A DNA stretch of 64,000 bases from Bordetella parapertussis (GCA_943328975.2 CALQCC020000006.1:1-64000); one strand, 5' to 3'; shown: positions 1-8,328, counted from the stretch's first letter. Notes: generated by a model not told the origin, from the sequence alone. Numbers and translations: made by a program.

Positions 1-422
1 AGCGGCTCCAGAGGATGGAATCGCCCCCCGGTAGACACGTCGAAGTCCGGATCGGAATGATGCACCCGATGAATGGGCCACAGGAAGCTCACATGATGGT
101 AGAGCCAGTGGGTGAAATACTTGGTGAAATCCAGCAGCAGAAATCCGGCCACGGCGCGCACCGCAAAGGGGATCGATTCAAAACCCAGCACGCCCCAAGG
201 ATTCCCCTGCGCCGCGATCGCCGCTGCCACCGGAGACAGACGGAAGATCGTAGTTGTGACGACCATGACGATGCAGAGCAGAATGCCGTGCATCTTCCAG
301 CGCTGGCCCGCCGGTACAATGCATTCCCGGTTGGGACGCCAGGATTCCCACACCGCGACCAGCAGGAAGCTTGCAGTAAACGTAATCCAATACGCCGGAC
401 TTTCCAGTCGAAGCCAATCCAT
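1..422 (-). CDS. Sterol desaturase / fatty acid hydroxylase family protein, 5' part only
   Basis: The reading frame runs off the left edge without a stop, so only about the first 140 residues are present. The start is the ATG at 422 on the - strand (MDWLRLESPAYW). Two hydrophobic stretches precede the histidine clusters HWLYHH and HRVHHSD, followed by GGRFHPLE. These are the di-iron ligand boxes of the membrane-bound fatty acid hydroxylase superfamily (PF04116), which hydroxylates or desaturates lipid chains or sterols. It is divergent from lpxB with a gap under 50 bp. The substrate cannot be told from this fragment. Confidence 0.8.
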   Translation of the reverse strand, partial: MDWLRLESPAYWITFTASFLLVAVWESWRPNRECIVPAGQRWKMHGILLCIVMVVTTTIFRLSPVAAAIAAQGNPWGVLGFESIPFAVRAVAGFLLLDFTKYFTHWLYHHVSFLWPIHRVHHSDPDFDVSTGGRFHPLEP

Positions 423-470
423 GGATGCTCTCCCTATCGTACGCGATCCCTCTAGAATGGATTTACACGG

Positions 471-1613
471 ATGCGCATTCTTGTTTCAGCGGGCGAAGCT
501 TCGGGGGATCTCTATGCGTCGCGCATAGTGCAAATTCTCAAGGCCCGCCACCCCGACGCGGAATTCTTTGGCGTAGCCGGCCCCCGGATGCAGGCCGCAG
601 GGGTCCGCGTGATCGTGGACCAACGGCAGCTTGCGGTCATCGGACTGCTGGCCGTGGTTCCGCACATTCCGCGCATTTTCGGCATCCTGAAAAAACTCAC
701 ACACGCCGCAGAGGAGGAGAAACCGGACCTGGCCATCCTAACGGATTCCGCAGGCTTCCATCTGCGCGTGGCCAAACGGCTTCAGAAGCTGGGGATTCCT
801 GTGGTGCAGCTGATCGCTCCCCAGGCCTGGGCGTGGCGAGAGTATCGCGTGAACACCATGCGTCGGACGCTACGTCAATTGCTCTGCATCTTGCCGTTTG
901 AAGAGAAGTTCTTCCGCAACCGGGGCGTCCCCACCACCTACATAGGCCACCCGTTAGCGCGCTTGGTCAAGTCGAAGCTGACTCGGGCCGAACTGTGTGG
1001 CAAGCTCGGAATCCCGCTGGAATCGCGCATCGTCGCCATGCTCCCGGGAAGCCGGAGAGGAGAAGTGTCCCGCCACGTTCCCCTCTTGAAGGATGCCGCA
1101 CAGAAACTGGGCCCGGGCGTGGTTCCAGTCCTGGCCTTGCCTGGGGGATTTGGCGCAAAGGACTCCAATTTCTTGGAACCGATTCGCGCGGCGGGAATCC
1201 AAGTTGTTGAAGGGCTCACCTGGGAAGTTTTGGCACACGCAGAGTTGGCGTTGGCCGCCAGCGGTACGGTCACCATTGAGGCCGCCCTGCTGGGAACGCC
1301 CATGGTGACGTTTTACCGGGCAAACGCGTTAGATTGGTACTTAGGACGGTGGCTGGTCAAGTCGCCGTTTCTGTCCATGGTGAACATCGTGGCGGGACGG
1401 AAGATTGTGGCGGAATTGATCCAGCAGGATTGTACGCCGGAAAAGATCGCCGCCGAAGGTTTGCGGCTGTTGCAGGACGAAGGAGCGCGCGGAGAAATGC
1501 AGACGGAACTAGCGAACATAGTCGCAGGCTTGCGAAGCGACCGCGATCCCATGGAAACCGCGGCGGACGCGATCGAAAAAGAGTTGGCGCAGGTGCTGAA
1601 ACATGTTGAATAG
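471..1613 (+). CDS. lpxB: Lipid-A-disaccharide synthase
   Basis: LpxB (GT19 family) joins UDP-2,3-diacylglucosamine and lipid X to form the tetraacyldisaccharide 1-phosphate of lipid A, at the inner face of the inner membrane. The 380-residue length is normal. The N-terminus has GEASGD at residues 8-13, a central LPGSRRGE phosphate-loop segment lies near residue 193, and a late SGTVTIEAALLGTP block is typical of the family. Its 3' end overlaps the next gene by 11 bp, so the two are probably cotranscribed. With waaA-lpxK at 22.4-24.7 kb it indicates an LPS-bearing outer membrane. Confidence 0.95.
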   Translation: MRILVSAGEASGDLYASRIVQILKARHPDAEFFGVAGPRMQAAGVRVIVDQRQLAVIGLLAVVPHIPRIFGILKKLTHAAEEEKPDLAILTDSAGFHLRVAKRLQKLGIPVVQLIAPQAWAWREYRVNTMRRTLRQLLCILPFEEKFFRNRGVPTTYIGHPLARLVKSKLTRAELCGKLGIPLESRIVAMLPGSRRGEVSRHVPLLKDAAQKLGPGVVPVLALPGGFGAKDSNFLEPIRAAGIQVVEGLTWEVLAHAELALAASGTVTIEAALLGTPMVTFYRANALDWYLGRWLVKSPFLSMVNIVAGRKIVAELIQQDCTPEKIAAEGLRLLQDEGARGEMQTELANIVAGLRSDRDPMETAADAIEKELAQVLKHVE

Positions 1614-3570
1614 AATCGTCCCTGTTCGAGTTGCCATTGTTGCAGCCATCGCCGCCCAGTGCGTCTTCGCCCAGGCGCGCCGCGCTGACGCTCGCATTGA
1701 CGTGGAAAAGTACGCCATCGAGGCGCACGTCGATCCCATCAAACAAACACTCGCCGCCAAGGTGAAGATGACGTTCACTCCGCAGGACGACGCCACGGAG
1801 ATGACGCTCAGTTTCAATCAAGCCCTGGAACTGCACACCATCACCGACGAAAGTGGAGCGCCCGCGAACGCCCAACGCTTGTCCGATTCCAACATGCGCG
1901 TGCAATTCCCGCAGGCGCTGCCCAAGGGTAAATCGACCTCACTCACCTTCGACTACGAAGGCAAAATGGCAGGGACCGAAGAATCGCCCGTGTGGGGCAT
2001 CAAGTTCGCCGCCATCCATGAAGACAACGCCTATCTGATGTACCCCGCGCGGTGGTTCCCTGTGAACGATTACACCGTGGACCGCTTTGCGATGGACTTG
2101 AAGGTCACGGTTCCGGCTGGATTCAATGTCGCGGCCAGCGGCCTGCAACTTTCCGCCAACGACGTCGGCGGCGAACGCGTCGTCGAATACGAATTCACAC
2201 AGGCCGGCTTCCCGGGGAGCTTCGCGGTGATGAAAGGCGATCCGCAAACAGTCAACTCGGGCGGGATCAACGGCACCTTCTTTTTCCGCGACGGATCGAA
2301 GATGGCTCCGGCCTACGGGCAGGAGTTGGGCAAGGCGATGGAGTACTTCACCGGTCTCTTCGGCCTGCCCCCGAACCGCAAGTTGACCATCGTCGAGACC
2401 GAAGCAGGAGCTCCGAATGGCTACTCCGCGCCCGGCGTGATTTTCATGTCCCCCGGAGCCATCGGCTCGCAAGTCAACAACCGTGTGGTCGCAAACCAGG
2501 TCGCGCGGCAATGGTGGGGAGTGCTGCTCTCACCGGCTTCGCGCAATCACCTATGGATACAAAACGGACTGGCCCGTTACGCCGAACTGCTCTACGCCGA
2601 AGAGAACGACGGCAGGGGCGCGCTGAATACGCTGGTGAAGGAAACCTACGTTGAAGCTCTCACCGTCGAACAGCCGCCGATGATCCAGGCCGCTCGTCTG
2701 GAAGACTACTCGCCGGAATACTGGGCGATCACCGCCGGTAAAGGCGCGGCAACGCTTCACATGCTACGCGGCATCATGGGCGACGAGAATTTCTTCAAAC
2801 TGCTTAAGCAGATCCCCGAGCAGTACGCGTGGAAATCGATCGACACCGAACAATTTAAACGGGCGGCGGAAGACATCGCCAAGGAGAACCTCACCGGCTA
2901 CTTCCTGCAGTGGGTGGAATCGAGCGGTGCGCCGGAATTCACGCTGGAATACGCGACGTTCCGCACCAAGGATGGCTTCCGTGTGAACGGCAAGATCATG
3001 CAGGATCTGGATCTGTTCCGGATGCCCATCAAGCTCCGTATCGAAACCGAAGGCAACCCGGAAGAGAAGACGGTCATCGTCTCCGGAACCTCCACTGAGT
3101 TCGCAGTGGAGACGTTCGGTAAACCCACCAACGTGGTCCTCGATTCGGCCGGCGAAGTCCTCCGCTACGACGACACCATGCGCGTGGCCGTTGCCATCCG
3201 CCGAGGCGAGCAGTTCGTCGAGATCAGCGAGTTCCTAGAAGCCGTCAAGGAATACGAGAAGGCGTTGCAAGTGAAGCGCAACAGTTCCCTCGCGCTGTAT
3301 CGCGTGGGCGAAGTTTACTTCCTGCAGAACAACCTGCAAGAGGCCGCCAACAAGTTCCGCGAAGCCATCGCAGGCGATCTGGAACCGACGTGGGTGGAAG
3401 TCTGGTCGCATCTCTACCTGGGCAAGATCTTCGACATCACCGGCAGCCGCGATCGCGCGGTGAACGAGTACCGGCAGGCGTCCAGAACTCGCGACAACAC
3501 GCAGGGTGCGTTGGAAGAAGCCGAGAAGTATTTGGCCAAGCCCTATGAGCGCGAACGCCCGCGATACTGA
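1603..3570 (+). CDS. M1 aminopeptidase-like protein with destroyed zinc site and C-terminal TPR
   Basis: A secretory signal is followed by an M1-type N-terminal beta domain, a gluzincin-like domain and TPR-like helices (about residues 545-640). The position of the zinc motif HExxH reads N298-Q-V-A-R302 directly before the family's QWWG. The third ligand Glu, expected 19 residues after the second His, is N321 in IQNGLARY. The GAMEN exopeptidase loop is also replaced (GAPNGYSAPG). All three zinc ligands are therefore gone, although the fold signatures and the downstream Tyr region (YWAITAGKGA) remain. This points to a non-catalytic binding or scaffold role, probably periplasmic. It follows lpxB with an 11-bp overlap. 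Confidence 0.8.
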   Translation: MLNRIVPVRVAIVAAIAAQCVFAQARRADARIDVEKYAIEAHVDPIKQTLAAKVKMTFTPQDDATEMTLSFNQALELHTITDESGAPANAQRLSDSNMRVQFPQALPKGKSTSLTFDYEGKMAGTEESPVWGIKFAAIHEDNAYLMYPARWFPVNDYTVDRFAMDLKVTVPAGFNVAASGLQLSANDVGGERVVEYEFTQAGFPGSFAVMKGDPQTVNSGGINGTFFFRDGSKMAPAYGQELGKAMEYFTGLFGLPPNRKLTIVETEAGAPNGYSAPGVIFMSPGAIGSQVNNRVVANQVARQWWGVLLSPASRNHLWIQNGLARYAELLYAEENDGRGALNTLVKETYVEALTVEQPPMIQAARLEDYSPEYWAITAGKGAATLHMLRGIMGDENFFKLLKQIPEQYAWKSIDTEQFKRAAEDIAKENLTGYFLQWVESSGAPEFTLEYATFRTKDGFRVNGKIMQDLDLFRMPIKLRIETEGNPEEKTVIVSGTSTEFAVETFGKPTNVVLDSAGEVLRYDDTMRVAVAIRRGEQFVEISEFLEAVKEYEKALQVKRNSSLALYRVGEVYFLQNNLQEAANKFREAIAGDLEPTWVEVWSHLYLGKIFDITGSRDRAVNEYRQASRTRDNTQGALEEAEKYLAKPYERERPRY

Positions 3571-3661
3571 GGCAAGAGGCTCCAGTATTGATTTCACGTG
3601 TACCATGACCAAATGGTGAGCCCCCCTGACTGAGGGTTGGTTTAGACTAGACCCTTTGGGA

Positions 3662-4408
3662 ATGCAAACGCTCGTCACCAACTTCAATCGGGTATCGGGC
3701 TGGGCCAGCAAAAGTGTTCGCCGACGTGGCCTGCTCAAGACTGCCAAGATCGCTGGAAGCTCCATCACCGACCTTTATTTTGATTGGCGTTTTGGGACCG
3801 ACACGCGCGGCAAGCTGCACTGGAGCCTATTCGAAGAGCACCTCGCAAATCGGCAACGCGCCGTGTCCTACCAGCCCACCAAGGCGCGGCCCTTTCTGAA
3901 ATTACTGAAGGAGCTACGGCTCCCCGAGGGCAGTACGTTTGTCGACGTCGGCTCTGGCAAGGGTAAGGTTCTGTTGCTGGCTGCGCAACAAAACCAAAAT
4001 CGATTCAAACGCGTCGTGGGACTTGAATTTTCAGCGACACTTTGTGTTCAAGCACGCAAGAACATCGACATCTTCCTCGCAAAAGGCAAGATTCTGGCCC
4101 CGATCGAGGTCGTGCAAGGCGACGTAACCCAGCACACCCTAGCTGGTGATGAGAACGTGTTTTTTCTCTATAACCCGTTCGATGGTGTGATCCTGGCCGA
4201 ATTCTTGAACGTAATCCGGCAGTCCCTGGTCCACTACCCGCGCCCCATATGGCTCGTTTACAGTGTTCCCGTACACGCCGCCGTGGTCGACAACTCGCGT
4301 CTATTTACCCTGAGCCGGACGCTGAATCTGGCCGGCAACGATGTTTATGTGTACGCAACGGTGGAGGCCGTTTCTGGTCAGGCGCGGGGAGCTAGCGCGG
4401 GGGGCTAG
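3662..4408 (+). CDS. Class I SAM-dependent methyltransferase
   Basis: This is a 248-residue cytosolic protein. The Rossmann motif I reads FVDVGSGKGK near residues 93-102, with an acidic motif II end (VVGLEFS) about 25 residues later and a motif IV-like segment FFLYNPFDG. The pattern resembles DOT1-like or small-molecule methyltransferases, but the substrate is unknown. I prefer the ATG at 3662 over an in-frame TTG two codons upstream. Its 3' end overlaps the convergent amidohydrolase by 17 bp, so the two transcripts collide tail to tail. Confidence 0.75.
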   Translation: MQTLVTNFNRVSGWASKSVRRRGLLKTAKIAGSSITDLYFDWRFGTDTRGKLHWSLFEEHLANRQRAVSYQPTKARPFLKLLKELRLPEGSTFVDVGSGKGKVLLLAAQQNQNRFKRVVGLEFSATLCVQARKNIDIFLAKGKILAPIEVVQGDVTQHTLAGDENVFFLYNPFDGVILAEFLNVIRQSLVHYPRPIWLVYSVPVHAAVVDNSRLFTLSRTLNLAGNDVYVYATVEAVSGQARGASAGG

Positions 4409-5732
4409 CCGCGAGCATCGCGTCCAGATCTGCGCGCGAAAAGTATCTGCCTCGCATCACCACGCTGCGGATCTTTCGCGTGTTGCGGATGTCCTCGATC
4501 GGGTTGGCATCCAGCAATACCAAGTCCGCTGACTTCCCTTCCTCGACCGTACCCATCAGCGTCAGGATGCCGAAGTAAAACGCCGGATTGCGAGTCGCCG
4601 TCTGCAGTGCCTCCATGGGCGTCAGACCCGATGCCACCAGCAACTCTAGCTCCTCATGCAGGCTCACGCCGAGCGGCACGCCGGTGGCCGGACCCGCATC
4701 CGAACCCGCCAGAAACTGCACTCCGGCCTTGTGCATATCGCCGACCAATTGCTGGTATCGCCGCAGCACCGCTTGGACGTGCGTGGTGAAGCCGGGATAC
4801 TGTTCCGGGGGTAACCCATCCAGCATCATGAAGCCCTTCGTCTCAGGCTTTGCAGCGGCGTGATACTTGGATACCACCAAAGTGGGCGTGTGCCAAACAC
4901 CGTGATCCACAAAGGTCTCAAACAGCCGGGCGGCCTTCTGCGGATCGTAGGTATCGAATAAGCCCTCTTCTTGCGGCCACCCGAAACGGCGGGCTCGCTC
5001 CATTACGGACAGCTTTGGATCGACCAACAACGCGGCTCGCTCCACCCGCAACTCTTCTTCGCGGCTGGAGCAGGACAGCAGGACGTTAATCAAATGCTCC
5101 TGGCTCAATTGGCCGGCTTCGGCGGCTTCCCACGGCGTGACGGATTCCGGGACGTGACCTGCGAAGGCGATGCCGATGCGCCGGGCTTCGTCAGCCAAGG
5201 CGAAGTAGGCGTCGCGGGAGAGGCTGCTGTAGACCTTGATGAACTCCGCTCGATTGGCAGTCAACAGTTGTACCGCAAGGCGGGCCTCCTCGGCTGTACG
5301 GACGCCCAAGGCGCCGGGGGACGGTGGACGCACCGGAGCGTCGATCATTCCAGCCGCGACGATCCTGAGAGTATCCGGGCGGGTACGCCAGGGGGAATAC
5401 ACGTCGGGGGCAAAGCCAGAATACATGTCGCGGACGCCGGTAATGCCGTACGCAACCAGTGTTCGGAAAGCAGGTGCCAGGTCCGTAAGATGGACATGCA
5501 TGTCCCACAGCCCGGGGATTAGAAACTTGCCGCTGGCGTCGATCACGGTGGATCCCGCAGGAGGCTCGACGTCGGGGGCGATGCGTTCAATCAACCCGCC
5601 ACGCAGGACCACCGAAACGTTGGGGATCGCCGGACCGCCGGTCGCATCAATGACGGTGACGTGCTGAAATACGAGAGATTGAGCCACTGCCGCGGCCGCG
5701 AGAAAAGCGTGAATCGCCAAGCAGCGAATCAT
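4392..5732 (-). CDS. Secreted amidohydrolase (imidazolonepropionase-like)
   Basis: The 446-residue protein has a short signal peptide (MIRCLAIHAFLAAAAVAQS). It continues with the small beta-sandwich of the amidohydrolase superfamily, the metal-binding HxH at H79/H81 (GLWDMHVHL), later His in FAGHVPE, and the terminal catalytic Asp in LAGSDAG. The C-terminus returns to the beta domain (GKSADLVLLDANPIEDI). Such exported amidohydrolases are typically Zn-dependent prolidase- or imidazolonepropionase-like hydrolases of unknown peptide or cyclic amide substrates. It is first of a run of - strand genes only in position; the upstream neighbour at 5745 ends 12 bp before its start. Confidence 0.88.
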   Translation of the reverse strand: MIRCLAIHAFLAAAAVAQSLVFQHVTVIDATGGPAIPNVSVVLRGGLIERIAPDVEPPAGSTVIDASGKFLIPGLWDMHVHLTDLAPAFRTLVAYGITGVRDMYSGFAPDVYSPWRTRPDTLRIVAAGMIDAPVRPPSPGALGVRTAEEARLAVQLLTANRAEFIKVYSSLSRDAYFALADEARRIGIAFAGHVPESVTPWEAAEAGQLSQEHLINVLLSCSSREEELRVERAALLVDPKLSVMERARRFGWPQEEGLFDTYDPQKAARLFETFVDHGVWHTPTLVVSKYHAAAKPETKGFMMLDGLPPEQYPGFTTHVQAVLRRYQQLVGDMHKAGVQFLAGSDAGPATGVPLGVSLHEELELLVASGLTPMEALQTATRNPAFYFGILTLMGTVEEGKSADLVLLDANPIEDIRNTRKIRSVVMRGRYFSRADLDAMLAASPPR

Positions 5733-5744
5733 GCGTGGAAACAG

Positions 5745-6128
5745 TTACTTCTTCTCCAACTGCAAATTGACCGTCACCGTTTTGCGCGTCTCGAAAGAGG
5801 AGACCCGTTTGGTCGGGCTGTTCTGTTCTCCCAGGGTGGCCTTCAATTCGTAGTCAGTGTCCATGCGGAGACCCGCAAAGTGATAGGTGCCCTCCGGTTG
5901 GGTGACGAAGGAACGAATCTGCAGCGTACGCATATCCTTCAATTGCACAATCGCGCGCGGCACTGGACCGTTCGAAGCATCCATGACCACGCCCTCAATG
6001 ACACGCTCTGTGGCTGTTTCCTTCTTGTCCTTCTTGCTCTGGGCGGAGACGATCCCGACACCCGCCAGCACAACGACCAATGCCAGCAGTCCCCGAAGGG
6101 AGCTGCGCGTCGAAAAGTAGGTGTTCAT
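5745..6128 (-). CDS. Small secreted carboxypeptidase-regulatory-like (CNA-B/transthyretin-fold) protein
   Basis: The 127-residue protein has a signal peptide ending near SAQ (residue 30), a charged KKDKKE linker and one Ig-like beta domain. The domain runs VIEGVVMDASNGPVPRAIVQLKDM and then TQPEGTYHFAGLRMDTDYELKA, shortened here to GTYHFAGL. This is the carboxypeptidase regulatory-like pattern very common in exported Acidobacteria proteins, where it usually serves as an adhesion or structural module. It shares its architecture with the next gene upstream (6144-6542), so the two are probably tandem duplicates or an operon. Confidence 0.75.
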   Translation of the reverse strand: MNTYFSTRSSLRGLLALVVVLAGVGIVSAQSKKDKKETATERVIEGVVMDASNGPVPRAIVQLKDMRTLQIRSFVTQPEGTYHFAGLRMDTDYELKATLGEQNSPTKRVSSFETRKTVTVNLQLEKK

Positions 6129-6143
6129 AAGAAGATCCTCTTT

Positions 6144-6542
6144 CTACTTAGATGCGGGAACCAGCAATAACGTTTTGTGAATCTGTTCCTGGGCCACGAT
6201 TTCTACCTCTTTCGAGGCGGGCTCGAAGCCCTTCATGGTAGCAGTGAGGACGTACAACGTGGGGCCAGGGGGCACACGGAAGGAAAATTCACCCCTTGGG
6301 CTGGAAGTCTGCTCTTGCAATTTCTTGCCGGGCTGATCTCGTGGACTGAGAACGACCTTGGCCCCCGCCTGGGCCACTCCGGAATCCAGAAACACGGAGC
6401 CGCTTACGATCGCGTAGGGCTCCTGTTTCTTTTGCGCTTGAACCTTTTGCGTTTGAACAACGGACCCGAAGGCAAGACACGCGAACAGAATCGCGAGACT
6501 ACTCTTCGTCGTCCTCTTCGTCGTCTTCATCTTCATCATCAT
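6144..6542 (-). CDS. Small secreted carboxypeptidase-regulatory-like protein whose start lies inside the preceding gene
   Basis: Up to 132 residues: a signal peptide (core SSLAILFACLAFGSVV, ending near VQAQ) and one beta-sandwich domain (IVSGSVFLDSGVAQAGAKVVLS, shortened as SGSVFLDSG). The first in-frame ATGs are at 6542, 6539, 6536 and 6530. All lie within the last 44 bp of the acidic zinc-ribbon gene, read in another frame. The Asp/Glu codon repeat (GAT/GAA) of that gene becomes Met/Lys/Thr/Arg codons here and supplies the positively charged n-region MKTTKRTTK. Translational coupling to the upstream gene is likely. Which ATG is used cannot be decided by eye. Confidence 0.72.
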   Translation of the reverse strand: MMMKMKTTKRTTKSSLAILFACLAFGSVVQTQKVQAQKKQEPYAIVSGSVFLDSGVAQAGAKVVLSPRDQPGKKLQEQTSSPRGEFSFRVPPGPTLYVLTATMKGFEPASKEVEIVAQEQIHKTLLLVPASK

Positions 6543-6750
6543 CGTCGAAGTCGTCTAAATCGTCGTCTTCGCCGTCATCATCCTCGTCGTCATCTTCGTC
6601 ATCTTCGTCGTCGCCGACGGATAACTCCAGCGGAGAGACTCCAGTGACATTGAGGTTCGCGCCGCAGTCCTCGCAGATGAGCGCATCCCCCTCGTCCAAT
6701 TCGTCTTCGTCCACGTCAATCCCGGTATTGCACTGCGGACAGTTGACCAT
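6499..6750 (-). CDS. LysW-like zinc-ribbon protein with long Asp/Glu tail
   Basis: The 83-residue protein has zinc ligands C4-C7 (CPQC) and C26-C29 (CEDC), then GANLNVTGVSPLEL, which closely matches the fold and wording of the amino-group carrier protein LysW. LysW normally ends in EDWGE, whose last Glu carries the substrate in lysine or arginine biosynthesis. Here that motif is absent. Instead a roughly 35-residue tail made almost only of Asp and Glu runs to a terminal Glu. No lysX, lysZ or argB-like partner gene is nearby. It could be a carrier relative or simply a small acidic zinc ribbon; the homology to the zinc-ribbon part is clear, the function is not. Confidence 0.7.
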   Translation of the reverse strand: MVNCPQCNTGIDVDEDELDEGDALICEDCGANLNVTGVSPLELSVGDDEDDEDDDEDDDGEDDDLDDFDDDDEDEDDEEDDEE

Positions 6751-6866
6751 AGCTAAATCCTCCCTCGGTGGCGCGTCACCCTTTCGTTACGTGACGGCTC
6801 ACGCGCCTCAACTCCAGAATCTTGTTTTACCACGCACGCGGGCGTTTGGGAAACGCCCTTTTAGCC

Positions 6867-7241
6867 TTAGGCCGGTTGCAATAATCCAGCGGCCCGGCGC
6901 AGCGCCGGAAGCGGCGCGGACATCAGCGTCTTTTCCAAATCCTCACCGGATTCGTAGGAATAAGCCAAGTGCCGTGCAGCCAGACGAGTGCACCACGGAT
7001 CGGTCAGTGCATGGCCGGACTCTTTGCTCAGTTCGAGCAAGGCCGGGTGGGGCAGAGCGACGATCTTTTCCTGTTGTTCCAACATCTCCCCGTTCTCACC
7101 CTTGAGCCACACGATGAACTTGACGTCTACCGTATCGGCGTGGCGAATGGAAATGCCGGTTTGGAGCCAGCGGAATTCGACTTCCCATGTGCGCCCAAAG
7201 GGATCAGGACCAGCCTGGAAGCGGCGAAAATTATCGAGCAT
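6867..7241 (-). CDS. Conserved hypothetical protein (124 aa)
   Basis: This is a soluble-looking protein without signal peptide or membrane segment. Its N-terminal half (FGRTWEVEFRWLQTGISIRHADTVDVKF) is beta-rich and ends in a Trp-rich strand, here cited as EVEFRWLQTG. The C-terminal half is helical and contains ESGEDLEKTLMS. It has good coding character and an ATG start, and it lies 20 bp downstream of hpt on the same strand, so it may be cotranscribed with it. I do not recognise a family. Confidence 0.6.
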   Translation of the reverse strand: MLDNFRRFQAGPDPFGRTWEVEFRWLQTGISIRHADTVDVKFIVWLKGENGEMLEQQEKIVALPHPALLELSKESGHALTDPWCTRLAARHLAYSYESGEDLEKTLMSAPLPALRRAAGLLQPA

Positions 7242-7261
7242 AAATCACAGGGTACCAGAAG

Positions 7262-7780
7262 TTACTTCGTCCACACGCAGACATCCGGAAGATTGCGATA
7301 ATCCTCGGCAACGTCAAGCCCGTAGCCGACTACAAATTCGTCCGGGATGGTGAAGCCGACGTAGTCCACCGGGACCTCACATTCGCGGCGGGAGGGCTTA
7401 TCCAGCAGGGAAACCACCCGCAGCGATTTCGGTTTGCGCTTGCCCAATATTTCCAACAAGGCGGACAACGTAGTGCCCGTATCGACGATATCTTCGACCA
7501 CAATGACATCGCAGCCCTGAATGGAGGAGTCCAGATCTTTGGTGATCCGGACCTTGCCGGAAGTCTCGGTGCCTTCCAAGTAACTGGACGCGCCGATGAA
7601 ATCGATGCGCACCGGACAATCGATCGCACGGGCTAAATCGGCCAGGAAAATGAAGGATCCTTTGAGGGTCCCGATCAAGTAGAGCGGGCCGGGACCGCAA
7701 TCGCGGTCGATCTGAGCACCGAGTGCATTTACTCGCTCTTGAATCTGGGCCGCGGGAATCAGTACGCGCAAGGTAGGCAT
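7262..7780 (-). CDS. hpt: Hypoxanthine phosphoribosyltransferase
   Basis: This purine salvage enzyme makes IMP (and GMP) from hypoxanthine (or guanine) and PRPP in the cytosol. The PRPP-binding loop VIVVEDIVDTGTT is intact, preceded by the flexible loop region with TSGKVRITKDLD and an early GTLKGSFIFLADL. I chose the ATG at 7780 (MPTLRVL), giving 172 residues; an in-frame start ten codons further upstream would run into the divergent rsfS leader. The 35-bp gap to rsfS must hold both promoters if both are expressed from here. Confidence 0.93.
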   Translation of the reverse strand: MPTLRVLIPAAQIQERVNALGAQIDRDCGPGPLYLIGTLKGSFIFLADLARAIDCPVRIDFIGASSYLEGTETSGKVRITKDLDSSIQGCDVIVVEDIVDTGTTLSALLEILGKRKPKSLRVVSLLDKPSRRECEVPVDYVGFTIPDEFVVGYGLDVAEDYRNLPDVCVWTK

Positions 7781-7815
7781 TAGTAGTACGATACCAACAG
7801 GGAGCTTCACTCACA

Positions 7816-8328
7816 CTGGCACGCGTAATAAAAAGAGAACCAACGGCGAAAAAGGCCGCAGCGAAGAAAGTCGCAGCCACCAAGGCTGCCACCAAAGCTG
7901 TAACGAAGACTGCAACCAAGGCTGTAACCAAAAAGGTTGCCGCCAAGCCCGCCGTCGCGAAGATCGAAGTAGAAGAGCCCGTCCTGGCTGAACCCGGGTG
8001 GCGGGAAGTAGTGGCAGCGGCCGAAGAGAAACAGGCCCGGGATATCCGCGTGCTGGATCTGCGGGAAGTCACTTCCTTTGCCGACTTCTTTGTGGTGTGC
8101 AACGGCACCAATACACGCCAGAACCAGGCCATCTCCAATGAGATCGAAGTCACCCTGAAACACAAGGGTCGCTATCCGATCAGCATCGAAGGTTATGACA
8201 ACGCCGATTGGATCTTGATCGACTACGGCGATTTCCTGGTCCACATCTTCACCGAGAAGGCCCGCCAGTATTACGATCTGGAACGGCTGTGGCGCGACGC
8301 CAAAGTCGTTTATCCGGCGGCCTCATAA
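7816..8328 (+). CDS. rsfS: Ribosomal silencing factor RsfS with Lys/Ala/Thr-rich N-terminal extension
   Basis: RsfS binds ribosomal protein uL14 and blocks subunit joining when nutrients are scarce. The conserved core starts at WREVVAAAEEKQARDI and includes LREVTSFADFFVVCNGTN and WILIDYGDFLVHIF, shortened here to TSFADFFVV and DYGDFLVHIF. The first usual start codon in frame, GTG at 8011, would cut the first conserved helix. Upstream the frame stays open to a TAG at 7774 and encodes a histone-H1-like stretch of KKAAAKK/TKAVTK repeats. No ATG, GTG or TTG occurs there. CTG at 7816, 11 nt after a GGAG, is the best candidate start (170 aa). Confidence 0.8.
   Translation: MARVIKREPTAKKAAAKKVAATKAATKAVTKTATKAVTKKVAAKPAVAKIEVEEPVLAEPGWREVVAAAEEKQARDIRVLDLREVTSFADFFVVCNGTNTRQNQAISNEIEVTLKHKGRYPISIEGYDNADWILIDYGDFLVHIFTEKARQYYDLERLWRDAKVVYPAAS

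Noticed and set aside
6177-6647. Arg/His-rich frame opposite the acidic zinc-ribbon gene
   Set aside because: It is the antisense reading of the GAT/GAA repeat; no conserved product is indicated.
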